Assembly: GCA_020696855.1 (NCBI GenBank)
Contig: JAJFMT010000015.1
Span: 1-38,270, forward strand
Length of the DNA stretch: 38,270 bases
DNA from: Pseudobdellovibrio sp.
GTDB lineage: Bacteria; Bdellovibrionota; Bdellovibrionia; Bdellovibrionales; Bdellovibrionaceae
Direction of reading: 5' to 3'
How positions within the stretch are numbered: position 1 is the first letter of the stretch; each line of letters begins with the position of its first letter. This document shows, piece after piece, positions 16,675 through 24,707 of this stretch. Position numbers and translations under genes: made by a program. The notes beneath the pieces are model-generated. The model saw only the letters and a program-made list of their open reading frames with translations, searched no databases and had not been told where the DNA came from.

Positions 16675-17843
16675 TGTTTCAGTTCGCCGGCGATATGATT
16701 CTCTCAAAGTCCTGGCTGAACCGAGCGCAGATTATTTACCATTTTGCCGGGGTATCTTTTCCTTTTAGCTCAACTGCTGACGATGTTAAGCATTTAAAAA
16801 ACGCGATTGCGTCGATTGGCCACTCTCAGGAGTTTCATCTTGGTCAGGGTGGAACCAGTTTTCGCTTTTTTGTATTTTTAGTTTCTAAGCTAACAGGCAA
16901 CTTCAGGATATTTGCGGAACCTCAGCTTCTGGGCCGGCCGCAAAAACCTTTAAGCGAAACACTTGGCCAGCTAGGTGTTGCCTGTGCTACGCGTGAAAAG
17001 TATTTCGAAATAACCGGCGAAGGCTGGTCGAATAGCGGTACCGTTACATGTGATGCCGGGCTTTCAAGCCAGTTTATCTCAGGCCTTCTGCTGAGCTGCT
17101 GGAATCTGGAAAATGACCTGACAATCAAAGTGCCGAAGCCGCTGATGTCAGAAGAGTATTTAAATATGACTCTCAAAATGCTGCAGGAATGCGGCATGAA
17201 AATCGAAACTTCAGATGATCCTAAAGAGATAATCTATACGGTCTTCAAAAAACAAACCCCGCATATTTCACATCTTACTCCTGAGGCCGATGTCAGCTCT
17301 GCGTTTTCGCTGGCGGCCGCAGCGGTCGTTAACGGTTCGGCAGAAATCAGAAACTGGCCTGTAAACTCCACTCAGCCGGATGTAGCTTTTTTAAAGGCCT
17401 TCCAGCAAATGAATATCCGATTTTCAGAATCACACGGAGTATTAAAAGTTGAGAAACATAATACTTGGTCAGGTTGCGAAATGAACATCGGCAACAGCCC
17501 GGATCTATTTCCGGTGCTGAGCGCGCTTTGCGCTCTAGGTGACGGTAAATCAAAACTTTATGGTGCAGGCCATTTAAAAGTAAAAGAGTCAGACAGGCTT
17601 GCAAAAACTTTTGAGCTCTTAAAACTTTGCGGCGTTAAATTTGAAGAATTACCCGACGGAATCATCATCTACGGCAGAAGTTTTTCAGAGCCGGCCAAAC
17701 CTGTTGTTTATGATCCTGCGGGTGATCACCGCATGGCTATGGCTGCTGCCTTATTTAAACTTGGGGGTTTTCATATCCAAATTCTTAACCGCGAATGCGT
17801 TGAAAAAAGTTATCCTAATTTTTGGAAAGACACAGGATTATGA
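16674..17843 (+). CDS. aroA: 5-enolpyruvylshikimate-3-phosphate synthase (short form)
   Basis: Sixth pathway step: transfers enolpyruvyl from PEP to shikimate-3-phosphate; 389 residues, about 40 fewer than E. coli AroA. The first strand is trimmed so that the active-site motif SKSWLNR (Lys12, Arg17) begins near the N-terminus. Other catalytic elements are present: GQGGTSFR (57-64), GRPQKPL (Arg88), SSQFISGLLLS, Asp277 (SPDLFP), KESDR (304-308), GDHRMAM (350-356) and KSYP (378-381). All key PEP- and S3P-binding residues I can locate are kept, so it should be active despite the short N-terminus. It overlaps aroB by 1 base and the next gene by 4 (ATGA). Confidence 0.95.
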   Translation: MFQFAGDMILSKSWLNRAQIIYHFAGVSFPFSSTADDVKHLKNAIASIGHSQEFHLGQGGTSFRFFVFLVSKLTGNFRIFAEPQLLGRPQKPLSETLGQLGVACATREKYFEITGEGWSNSGTVTCDAGLSSQFISGLLLSCWNLENDLTIKVPKPLMSEEYLNMTLKMLQECGMKIETSDDPKEIIYTVFKKQTPHISHLTPEADVSSAFSLAAAAVVNGSAEIRNWPVNSTQPDVAFLKAFQQMNIRFSESHGVLKVEKHNTWSGCEMNIGNSPDLFPVLSALCALGDGKSKLYGAGHLKVKESDRLAKTFELLKLCGVKFEELPDGIIIYGRSFSEPAKPVVYDPAGDHRMAMAAALFKLGGFHIQILNRECVEKSYPNFWKDTGL

Positions 17844-19576
17844 GACGGGTATTGGTCGGCCACAGAGGAGTGGGTAAATCCAGTTTGCTACAGCGGCACA
17901 GTGCGTACTTTCCGGAGGTTAAGCACTTTGACCTGGATGGCGAGATTGAAAAAAGAACGGGTTTAAATCCGTCTCGTTTCTTTGAGACTCAAGGTGAAGC
18001 AGGGTTTCGTCTTAAAGAAAAAGAAGTCTTCCTGCAGCTGATTGCAGAAAACGAATCTTTTGCGATTGCGACGGGCGCGGGATTTAATTCCGATGTCATT
18101 CCGAAAGACATTGAAGTTATTTTCATTTGCCGAATCACTGACCGTGACGGAAGAATATTTCTTAACCGCCCGCAGTTAGAAAAGAATCTGTCACCCTTAG
18201 ACGAGTACCGAAAGCGTTATGAAGAACGTCACAAAAAGTTCGTAAAACGCTCGGATTTCTCGTATCAGATACCTGAAGGCATAACGGGTCCGGACCAGAC
18301 AGAATCAATACTTCTGAATAAGCAGTTTTTCATCGGCGACGCCTACTATACTCTTCAACAAACTGACCTGCACACCTTGAAGGAATCTGTCGGAAGATTT
18401 AAAAACATCGAACTAAGAACTGACTTGTTGTCAGGGTCTCAGATTTGCGAAATCGTAAAAACGTTTCCGCAACAAACTTTTTTAGTTTCTGTCAGAAACA
18501 AAGTTGATTTTGATATTCCGGCGAATGTCCGGACAGACTATGACTATCTTTTTCTGCACGAGAAAGCCGACATAGTTTCATCGCATTCAGACAGCATTCA
18601 AACGGGCCTTCGCCAGTTGAGTGAATTTTCCGGACAAGCGCATTTGAAGTTGTGCCCTCTGGTGAATGACTTCAATGAACTTGAAAAAGGTTTTAAATGG
18701 CAACAAGAAGACCCGAAAAACCGAAGCTTCTTGCCCCGCTCTTTGGGTGGCAGATGGCAATGGTACCGTTTGATTGCCAAATACCTTCAAGTATTGAATT
18801 TCGTAAAAAGCTCAGATGTGGCAGATCAGCCTTCATTGTACGAGTGGCTCAACATGCCTGCTGAACGGCCGCTGAGTTGGGGTGCCGTCATCGGGTACCC
18901 GGTTTACTTTTCGCGTTCGCCTGCAGAGCACGCGGCTTTTTTTAAAAAAAGAAAAAGCTTCTTCAGCAGAGTTGAAATTCCGCCGAACGAGCTTGAGACA
19001 GGTCTCAAATTTCTGAAATATTTAGGCTGCGAGTACATGGCTGTTACATCTCCGCTTAAAGAAGCTGTTTTTAATTCAAAAGCAGTAAAATCTGAAAGGG
19101 CCGAAAGTCTGAAAGCCGCGAATACGGTCTTCTGGGGCAGCGAGCAAATGCAGCTTCACAATACCGATACCGAAGGCTTTTCGGTTTTAGTTAAAGACAT
19201 TGCGAAAAACGCGAAAGTCGCGATCTGGGGAGGCGGCGGCACACTTCAAATGATGAAGAGTGTGTTACCGGATGCATTTTGTTTTTCAAGCCAGACAGGC
19301 CTGCCAAGAGCGGGCAGTGTAACCGGTAACGGATTTGGGCATGAGTTTGATTATCTGATCTGGGCAGCGCCACGCTCTCATAAAACGCTATTCCCGCCGG
19401 ATTCATTGAAGTTCAAAAATGTCATTGATCTGAATTACACCGATAACTCAATGGGTTTAGAATTTGCGTCGGACCGGAAAATTAATTATATATCTGGTCT
19501 TGAGATGTTCAAGGCTCAGGCAGCAGAGCAACAGAAGTTCTGGGCTGCGAAAGAGGAGTTGCATGGGCGCAAATAG
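17840..19576 (+). CDS. Trifunctional shikimate kinase / type I 3-dehydroquinate dehydratase / shikimate dehydrogenase fusion (AroKDE)
   Basis: A single 578-residue protein with three shikimate enzymes in order. Residues 1-165: shikimate kinase, with P-loop GHRGVGKSS (7-15), FDLDGEIEKRTG (30-41), GEAGFR (52-57), an ATGAG loop and lid region NRPQL. Residues 185-335: type I dehydroquinase, with E-L-R (Glu191, Arg193), Arg219, catalytic His249 (VSSH), Schiff-base Lys270 (HLKLCP) and Gln330. Residues 345-570: shikimate dehydrogenase, with GYPVYFSRSP (352-361), catalytic Lys407 (SPLK), NTDTEGF (Asp443), the NADP loop WGGGGTLQ (463-470) and the closing GLEMFKAQAAEQQKFW. The start is the ATG overlapping the aroA stop; a TTG 18 bases upstream is less likely. 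It therefore carries steps 3, 4 and 5. The dehydroquinase domain is the most divergent. Confidence 0.93.
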   Translation: MRRVLVGHRGVGKSSLLQRHSAYFPEVKHFDLDGEIEKRTGLNPSRFFETQGEAGFRLKEKEVFLQLIAENESFAIATGAGFNSDVIPKDIEVIFICRITDRDGRIFLNRPQLEKNLSPLDEYRKRYEERHKKFVKRSDFSYQIPEGITGPDQTESILLNKQFFIGDAYYTLQQTDLHTLKESVGRFKNIELRTDLLSGSQICEIVKTFPQQTFLVSVRNKVDFDIPANVRTDYDYLFLHEKADIVSSHSDSIQTGLRQLSEFSGQAHLKLCPLVNDFNELEKGFKWQQEDPKNRSFLPRSLGGRWQWYRLIAKYLQVLNFVKSSDVADQPSLYEWLNMPAERPLSWGAVIGYPVYFSRSPAEHAAFFKKRKSFFSRVEIPPNELETGLKFLKYLGCEYMAVTSPLKEAVFNSKAVKSERAESLKAANTVFWGSEQMQLHNTDTEGFSVLVKDIAKNAKVAIWGGGGTLQMMKSVLPDAFCFSSQTGLPRAGSVTGNGFGHEFDYLIWAAPRSHKTLFPPDSLKFKNVIDLNYTDNSMGLEFASDRKINYISGLEMFKAQAAEQQKFWAAKEELHGRK

Positions 19577-20585
19577 ATTCGGCCAGATTTTTCAGGTGAC
19601 GAGCTTTGGCGAAAGCCACGGTCCCGCATACGGCGTAATTATTGACGGCTGCCCTGCCGGCCTTGAGTTTTCTACTGAAACGATTGTTCAAAACCTGCAG
19701 AGAAGAAAGCCGGGACAAAGTTCTGTAACCACATCCCGCAGTGAAGAAGATATTCCGGAAGTTTTAAGCGGGGTTTTTGAAAATAAAACTCTTGGCACTC
19801 CTATTTGTATTATCGTCAAAAATAAAGATCAGCGGTCTCAGGATTACGACAAAATTAAAAACGAAGCGCGTATTGGTCACGCTGATGATACATGGAAGAA
19901 GAAATATTCTCACGTTGATCACAGAGGTGGTGGCCGTTCTTCCGGGCGTGAAACGGTATGCAGAGTGCTGGCAGGCTCTGTGGCCGAAATGCTTTGTAAA
20001 AAGCTGGTTCCCGCCTTAAAGGTGCGGGCTTACGCTTATCAGATCGGGCCTTTTACGCTCAGTGATTATGAAAAAGAGCAGTTATGGAATATTAACGTCG
20101 ATGAATTCCCGACAAGATTTCCTTCCGTTAAACTTCAGGATGAAGTCGTCCAGCTGCTTGAGAAAGCAAAAGCCCAGGGCGAAAGCTATGGCGGTCAGGT
20201 AGAAACGCAAGTTGTCGGTGTTCCTGCCGGGTTGGGCCAGCCCGTATTTCATAAGTTTAAATCCGATTTGGCCTCTGCCATGATCAGCATTGGTGCCACC
20301 ACCGCATTTGATTTCGGGGACGGCTTCTCTGCGACGCTGAAATCCGGCCAGGATTTCCATAAAGAAATGCATTCTCCGAATTACGGCGGCATTAGAGGCG
20401 GTATTACCACCGGGGAAAAAGTTTCTTTCGCTGTTGGGTTTAAACCGACATCTTCAATTAAGGACGTGGCTAAAACCGGCCGGCATGACCCGTGTATTGT
20501 ACCGCGTGCCGTTCCTGTCGTTGAAGCGATGACATGGCTGGTACTGGCTGATCATATTCTTTGGAACCGTTTAGATAACGTTTAG
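19563..20585 (+). CDS. aroC: Chorismate synthase
   Basis: Last shikimate step: eliminates phosphate from EPSP to form chorismate with reduced FMN; 340 residues. Signatures are FGESHGPAYG (15-24), RRKPGQS, the second block HVDHRGGGRSSGRET (117-131) and the third block RHDPCIVPRAVPVVEAM near the end. FMN-contact sequences such as SPNYGGIRGGITTG are intact. The ATG at 19563 lies inside the fusion gene (14-base overlap) with GAGGAG just upstream at 19553-19558. Longer in-frame starts would add unrelated residues. It is the last gene of the aro operon and is convergent with the small protein at 20596, with 10 bases between and no clear terminator. Confidence 0.98.
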   Translation: MGANRFGQIFQVTSFGESHGPAYGVIIDGCPAGLEFSTETIVQNLQRRKPGQSSVTTSRSEEDIPEVLSGVFENKTLGTPICIIVKNKDQRSQDYDKIKNEARIGHADDTWKKKYSHVDHRGGGRSSGRETVCRVLAGSVAEMLCKKLVPALKVRAYAYQIGPFTLSDYEKEQLWNINVDEFPTRFPSVKLQDEVVQLLEKAKAQGESYGGQVETQVVGVPAGLGQPVFHKFKSDLASAMISIGATTAFDFGDGFSATLKSGQDFHKEMHSPNYGGIRGGITTGEKVSFAVGFKPTSSIKDVAKTGRHDPCIVPRAVPVVEAMTWLVLADHILWNRLDNV

Positions 20586-20595
20586 GCGGTTACGT

Positions 20596-21060
20596 TTAGT
20601 TTTGACCTTGAGTCAGTGATTCCAGCATCGTTTCGTCTGAGAAACTTGCCAATTGAACAAGACCGGAATTCTGCGGAGAAGAAAGTTTCAGCCAGTGTTT
20701 ATAGGCCTGGCGGCGAACTAAAATATTTTCATTTTTGTTTCGCGCAAGATTCAGGAAAAAATCTTTCGATTCGGCAACCGTTACCGTTTTTGAATGGGCT
20801 ACAACACCTAAAAGCTGCATGCGTTCACGTAGGTCGCGTTCGTAATTTTTTTTGTATGGTAAATCGAAACGCTGTTTCGCGGATTGAAGAACTGATAATT
20901 CACCGCTTTGTTCGGCTCTTCGCTGCGCGACACCGGCACGAATTTGCTCTGCAGTGATCGGAAAGTAGATGTCACGCTCATCTTCAAACCAGTGGTCTGT
21001 AACAGCGAGGTAACCCAGTAACGTGCCGAAAAATACAAAGAAAAAATAATGCTTTTTCAT
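20596..21060 (-). CDS. Membrane-anchored small protein, function unknown
   Basis: A 154-residue protein with one N-terminal hydrophobic helix (HYFFFVFFGTLLGYLAV) and a hydrophilic, mostly helical remainder rich in Arg, Lys and Glu (such as AEQIRAGVAQRRAEQ and KNYERDLRERMQLLGVV). No lipobox or catalytic motif is visible. A periplasmic domain tethered to the inner membrane, or a secreted protein if the signal is cleaved, is most likely. The gene is monocistronic. I do not recognise the family. Confidence 0.75.
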   Translation of the reverse strand: MKKHYFFFVFFGTLLGYLAVTDHWFEDERDIYFPITAEQIRAGVAQRRAEQSGELSVLQSAKQRFDLPYKKNYERDLRERMQLLGVVAHSKTVTVAESKDFFLNLARNKNENILVRRQAYKHWLKLSSPQNSGLVQLASFSDETMLESLTQGQN

Positions 21061-21154
21061 TACCGTATTAATCGGCAGAAACAGCGTGAAACTTTTTAAA
21101 ATTTTTTGCTAATAGTCTTTGGTCCGGTTTGTTTCAAAGTGACTCACCGAAGGC

Positions 21155-21180
21155 AAAAAAACCGCCTGACAGCGGTTTTT
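21155..21180. terminator. Rho-independent terminator after endA
   Basis: ACCGC (21161-21165), a 6-base loop and GCGGT (21172-21176) are flanked by an A-run and a T-run, so it can work in both directions. It lies 5 bases beyond the endA stop and would end the aroF-ubiE-endA transcript on the minus strand. Confidence 0.9.
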
Positions 21181-21184
21181 ATGA

Positions 21185-22036
21185 TTAGAAATGGTTGATG
21201 CGGTCTACAAGATCCGGAAAGTCGATATAAGGGTTTCTGTTTCCTTGCAGCTGATCGATGACAACATTTTGAGAGTACTCTTCTGCATCGACAGGGTCTT
21301 GTGTGTGCCATTTTCTTAACGTGGCTTCTTCAGTGCGCTCTACCTTCATTTGGTAACGGGTAGCAAAGTAGAAGATGGCTCTTGCCGTGTTTCCTTTTTG
21401 TGAATCCGGAACTTCGAAGACCAAATCGCCTTCAGCATTGTCTCCCAATTTGTTTTGCGGGCACTTTTGCTCGCTCTTCATCGAAACAACTTCGCCGAAA
21501 TGTAAAGCCGCGCGGTGATTGTTCATCTCTGAATCGGTCGGGAACAAATGATGCAGATCAGATTTTTGCATTTCTTTTGGAAAACGGTTGGTGAATTTAC
21601 TTTGTGGCCATGTGTGCTCGGTATTTAAAATACTGCCGCTGGTAGGAATTAAGTTAGGGCCGATAGATGGCTTTGTCGGAAAGTCATCATCTGTGTAATC
21701 TCTTTCGCAGTAAACATCTCTGACGACGTAAGTACCATCAACTAATGTTTTTAAATAGATCTGGCCGAACAGTTTTTTTCTGGCGCCATCATAACCAAGG
21801 GCACGGTGCTGAACACAGTTATCATAACCTTCGCAGCCCGGAACCAGTTCATCGGGCTGATTGGCTTTTTTGATATGGCCGCTTTTTAAAATTTCAAACA
21901 GGGCTGATTTTAAATCTTCATCTTTTAAAGAGTTCTCATGGTAAGACTGCAGAAAATCACTTCCGTAATAAAGTGGTAATTCCTGAGAAAAAGAAACGGT
22001 GCCGGTCAACATTACGATCAAAAATATCAAACGCAC
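21185..22036 (-). CDS. Secreted endonuclease I family nuclease (EndA/NucM-like)
   Basis: Exported DNA/RNA non-specific endonuclease, 283 residues, with a signal peptide (about 1-18, FS|QE). The His-Me finger core is NTEHTWPQS (138-146) followed by DLHHLFPTDSEMNNHRA (160-176); both are family signatures with the catalytic His141 and Asn173. The late block GNTARAIFYFATRY and WHTQDPVDAEEYSQNVVIDQ-QGNRNPYIDFP complete the fold. The start is GTG with a G-rich ribosome site. Several Cys (69, 74, 110) suggest disulfides. It follows ubiE by 25 bases on the same strand and is probably cotranscribed. In a predatory bacterium such enzymes digest prey DNA; that role is inference. Confidence 0.95.
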   Translation of the reverse strand: MRLIFLIVMLTGTVSFSQELPLYYGSDFLQSYHENSLKDEDLKSALFEILKSGHIKKANQPDELVPGCEGYDNCVQHRALGYDGARKKLFGQIYLKTLVDGTYVVRDVYCERDYTDDDFPTKPSIGPNLIPTSGSILNTEHTWPQSKFTNRFPKEMQKSDLHHLFPTDSEMNNHRAALHFGEVVSMKSEQKCPQNKLGDNAEGDLVFEVPDSQKGNTARAIFYFATRYQMKVERTEEATLRKWHTQDPVDAEEYSQNVVIDQLQGNRNPYIDFPDLVDRINHF

Positions 22037-22061
22037 GGAAAACCCCCAAATTCAATAGCAA

Positions 22062-22769
22062 CTACTTAACAACTCCAATATAGATGTACGCAATTCCGAA
22101 ACTTACCGGAACGAACGTCATATCAGAAAAGACGCCGGATTTTTTCATCAAGCCGATGAATCCTTCCTTGCATGGAAAGGCCGCAGAAGACTTTTGCAGA
22201 TAATCGTAGGCTTCTTTTTGGCCGGTCACCCAGCCACCAATCGTCGGCAGAACTTTTTCTGAATAAAGTGAATACAAATCTTTAATAACCGGAGTGCTCA
22301 TTTGCCCGAATTCAAGAACCATGACTCGGCCGCCGGGGCGGGTAACACGGGCCATTTCTGATAAGGCTTTAACAGGATCACTGACGTTTCTGATGCCGAA
22401 TGAAATGCTGACGATATCGAACTGCTTGTCAGTGTATTGCAGTTTCGTCACATCAGCCTGTTCAAATTTTATTGATAAATCTTTTTTTGCCGCTTTAGCA
22501 GGGGCCGTTTCCATCATCTCCACACAGAAGTCTGTGCCAATGACATCACCTTTTGTACCGACCGTTTGCTTGAAGGCAATCGCCAGGTCTCCTGTGCCGG
22601 TTGCACAGTCTAAAACTTTGTCTCCGGGTTTTGCGCCCGATAACTCAACCAGTTTTTTTCTCCAAAGATGATGAATGCCGACTGATAAAACTGAATTAGC
22701 ACGGTCGTAGCGTGAAGCTACTTTAGAGAACATCGATCGAATAACTTCCGGATTCGGCGATGCGCTCAT
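22062..22769 (-). CDS. ubiE: Demethylmenaquinone methyltransferase (UbiE/MenG family)
   Basis: SAM-dependent C-methyltransferase that makes menaquinone from demethylmenaquinone (and may act in ubiquinone synthesis in other species); 235 residues. Features are the start FSKVASRYDRANSVLSVGIHHLWRK, SAM motif I VLDCATGTGDLA, and the signatures ISFGIRNVSDPVKAL and PGGRVMVLEFGQ. The late YDYLQKSSAAFP block is also family-typical. It overlaps the DAHP synthase gene by 4 bases (ATGA) and follows it on the same strand. The men genes across the divergent promoter make the menaquinone role (MenG) more likely than ubiquinone. Confidence 0.95.
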   Translation of the reverse strand: MSASPNPEVIRSMFSKVASRYDRANSVLSVGIHHLWRKKLVELSGAKPGDKVLDCATGTGDLAIAFKQTVGTKGDVIGTDFCVEMMETAPAKAAKKDLSIKFEQADVTKLQYTDKQFDIVSISFGIRNVSDPVKALSEMARVTRPGGRVMVLEFGQMSTPVIKDLYSLYSEKVLPTIGGWVTGQKEAYDYLQKSSAAFPCKEGFIGLMKKSGVFSDMTFVPVSFGIAYIYIGVVK

Positions 22770-23548
22770 ATGATATTTAATCCTCTATCAAAAGCGAAAA
22801 GAACTTTTTCTAACTGCTTCATCGTTTTTTCAAAGCCTTCAAAAGTTAATGACTGAGGCCCGTCAGAAAGAGCTTCTTTCGGGTTAGGGTGAACCTCTAC
22901 CATAACACCGTCAGCACCGGCTGCAGCAGCGGCATAGCAAAGTTGCGGAACAAGATCGCTGATTCCCACTGCGTGAGAAGGGTCAACGATCACAGGCAAA
23001 CCTGAATGTTTTTTGGCATAAACAACTGCATTTAAATCAAGAGTGTTTCGTGTCGCTGTTTCAAAAGTACGGATACCGCGTTCACAAAGAATAACTTGCT
23101 GATTGCCGCCCGACATAACGTAGTCGGCTGACTTGATCCACTCGTCAATGAATGCAGAGAAGCTGCGTTTGATAAGAACGGGCTTCGGTTGACGGCCCAG
23201 TTCTTTCAAAAGTGAGTAATTGTGCATATTGCGCGCGCCCACTTGGTAAGCGTCAACGATGCCTGCAACTTCTTCGATCTGTCTGATGTCTGTGATTTCA
23301 GAAATCAGTGGCAAACCGGTTTCATTTTTTACTTTTTTAATAAGTTCAAAAGACTCAGCGCCTAAGCCTTGAAAAGCCTTTTGCGAGGTGCGCATCTTCC
23401 AGATGCCGCCGCGTAAAACACTTGCGCCTGATTTTTTAACTGAAGCGGCTGTATCTTTGAATTGAGTTTCAGATTCAATAGAACACGGGCCAGCTATGAC
23501 GGTGAATTTAGGACCGCCAATTTGAATTTTACCGATTTCAACAACCAT
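22766..23548 (-). CDS. aroF: 3-deoxy-7-phosphoheptulonate (DAHP) synthase, short type Ibeta
   Basis: First shikimate step: condenses PEP and erythrose-4-phosphate; 260 residues, a bare TIM barrel. Motifs are AGPCSIES (19-26), LRGGIWKMRTSQKAFQGLG (45-63), ARNMHNYSLLKELG, KRSFSAFIDEWIKSADY, the GGN-ERGIRTFE-ATRNTLD block, VDPSHAVG and the metal-binding VEVHPNPKEALSDGPQSL. This is the KDO8P-synthase-like Ibeta group. It lacks both the N-terminal ACT/ferredoxin-like and chorismate mutase regulatory domains, so direct feedback inhibition is not evident. It leads aroF-ubiE-endA and diverges from menF. The symbol follows common annotation of this group; aroG would also be used. Confidence 0.95.
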   Translation of the reverse strand: MVVEIGKIQIGGPKFTVIAGPCSIESETQFKDTAASVKKSGASVLRGGIWKMRTSQKAFQGLGAESFELIKKVKNETGLPLISEITDIRQIEEVAGIVDAYQVGARNMHNYSLLKELGRQPKPVLIKRSFSAFIDEWIKSADYVMSGGNQQVILCERGIRTFETATRNTLDLNAVVYAKKHSGLPVIVDPSHAVGISDLVPQLCYAAAAAGADGVMVEVHPNPKEALSDGPQSLTFEGFEKTMKQLEKVLFAFDRGLNII

Positions 23549-23579
23549 ATTGTTTAAAGCCCCACCCTAACAATTTTGC

Positions 23580-23607
23580 GTACCACTAAGTTTTAAATCT
23601 GTGGTAC
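23580..23607. promoter_or_regulatory. Inverted repeat in the shared aroF/menF promoter region
   Basis: GTACCAC (23580-23586) and GTGGTAC (23601-23607) form a perfect 7-bp inverted repeat around a 14-base AT-rich spacer, midway between the two divergent start codons. The half-site spacing (21 bases start to start, two helical turns) suits a dimeric regulator that controls both chorismate supply and use. The right arm is followed by AGGAAA, the menF ribosome site, so an mRNA hairpin that masks menF translation is an alternative. Confidence 0.5.
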
Positions 23608-23618
23608 AGGAAACTATC

Positions 23619-24707
23619 ATGGTGCCTAAAAACTTTAAAGACTTTTTAACAATCGGGCTTTGCCTTCAAACGGGCCCCGAGAGCTTTAAAGTGCTGATTG
23701 GGCCATTCACTCTAGTGACCTTAGAAGAAATACAGGCCTCAAAGTCTTCCACGTTTCTTTATAAGTCTGAATTCTGGGATTTCCTGAAAACAGGTAATTC
23801 AAAAGCTCAAAACTTTGTTTATAGGCCACGTGAAGCCTTCGATTTGAACAGGGAAGAAATTATATGGCTACTTGAAAATCAGTCCGCTAAAACGGCGCCT
23901 TTTCAGTGGCAATATCCGGAAGAAGAAGACTTTAAACTGCAGTTCGAGTGGAGCCAAAACCTGTTCAAAAAGGGCGTTGTTAAAAAGACTGTGCCGGTTA
24001 TCTGCCAGGCTTCTGTCACAAGTATCGATGAGGCAGCCCAAGCTCAAATTCTATTAAACCTGATGAAGCAAAAAAACTTCGGATGGACTTACGCCTATTT
24101 TGAGAATGGCACAGGAATGATCGGGCACACGCCCGAGCTTTTACTGGAATGGCAGCAAGGTCATAAGGCAAAGACTGTGGCGCTTGCAGGTACACTGCCG
24201 AATACCGGCGCCGCTAAATCTGAAATCCTGGCCGATGCGAAAATCCGGCAGGAACACGATTTTGTTATTGATGACCTACAGGAAAAGTTAAAACCCTTTT
24301 CGCCCGTGATAGGTGAGACTGAAGCTTTGGAGCTCAGGCATTTATTGCATTTGCAAACGCCGTTTTCTGTGGCGGTAAAAAACATTTCAGAATTCCTGGA
24401 TTGTACTCTGCGGCTTCACCCGACAGCGGCCATGGGGGTTTACCCTTATCAGCCGGAAGTTTTAAAAGAAATGTCGCGATTTAAACTTCAAAGTCAGCGA
24501 GGGCTTTTTGCCGCCCCACTGGGAATAGTGGCCGCTGATAGAGCGCAAGTAGTCGTTCCTATCCGTGGGCTGACGTTTGACCGTACGGGATCAAAAATCT
24601 ATTCAGGCTGCGGTGTCACTGCGGAAAGCCAGTATCAATCTGAACTGAAAGAACTCGAAAACAAGAGGAATTCCGTTAAAAAGATGTTAGGCTTAACGAA
24701 TGACTAA
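23619..24707 (+). CDS. menF: Isochorismate synthase
   Basis: Isomerises chorismate to isochorismate, the entry to menaquinone; 362 residues. The ATG at 23619 is chosen because AGGA (23608-23611) lies 7 bases upstream; a GTG at 23601 is inside the inverted repeat. The C-terminal chorismate-binding domain has GHTPELLLEW, ALAGTLPNTG (family 'aaLAGT'), LHPTAAMGVYP (family 'LhPTpAvgG.P') and IYSGCGVTAESQYQSELKELENKRNS (the closing 'GaGiv..S.p..E..E...K'). The N-terminal half is poorly conserved, as usual. No glutamine amidotransferase partner is present, and the menD and menH neighbours argue against anthranilate or aminodeoxychorismate synthase. It overlaps menD by 8 bases. Confidence 0.92.
   Translation: MVPKNFKDFLTIGLCLQTGPESFKVLIGPFTLVTLEEIQASKSSTFLYKSEFWDFLKTGNSKAQNFVYRPREAFDLNREEIIWLLENQSAKTAPFQWQYPEEEDFKLQFEWSQNLFKKGVVKKTVPVICQASVTSIDEAAQAQILLNLMKQKNFGWTYAYFENGTGMIGHTPELLLEWQQGHKAKTVALAGTLPNTGAAKSEILADAKIRQEHDFVIDDLQEKLKPFSPVIGETEALELRHLLHLQTPFSVAVKNISEFLDCTLRLHPTAAMGVYPYQPEVLKEMSRFKLQSQRGLFAAPLGIVAADRAQVVVPIRGLTFDRTGSKIYSGCGVTAESQYQSELKELENKRNSVKKMLGLTND

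Noticed and set aside
17822..17839. Upstream TTG start for the AroKDE fusion
   Set aside because: The ATG at 17840 overlaps the aroA stop and puts the P-loop at the usual distance from the N-terminus.
19464..19562. Longer N-terminus for chorismate synthase
   Set aside because: The extra 33 residues are out-of-frame translation of the fusion gene; the ATG at 19563 with GAGGAG fits the family start.
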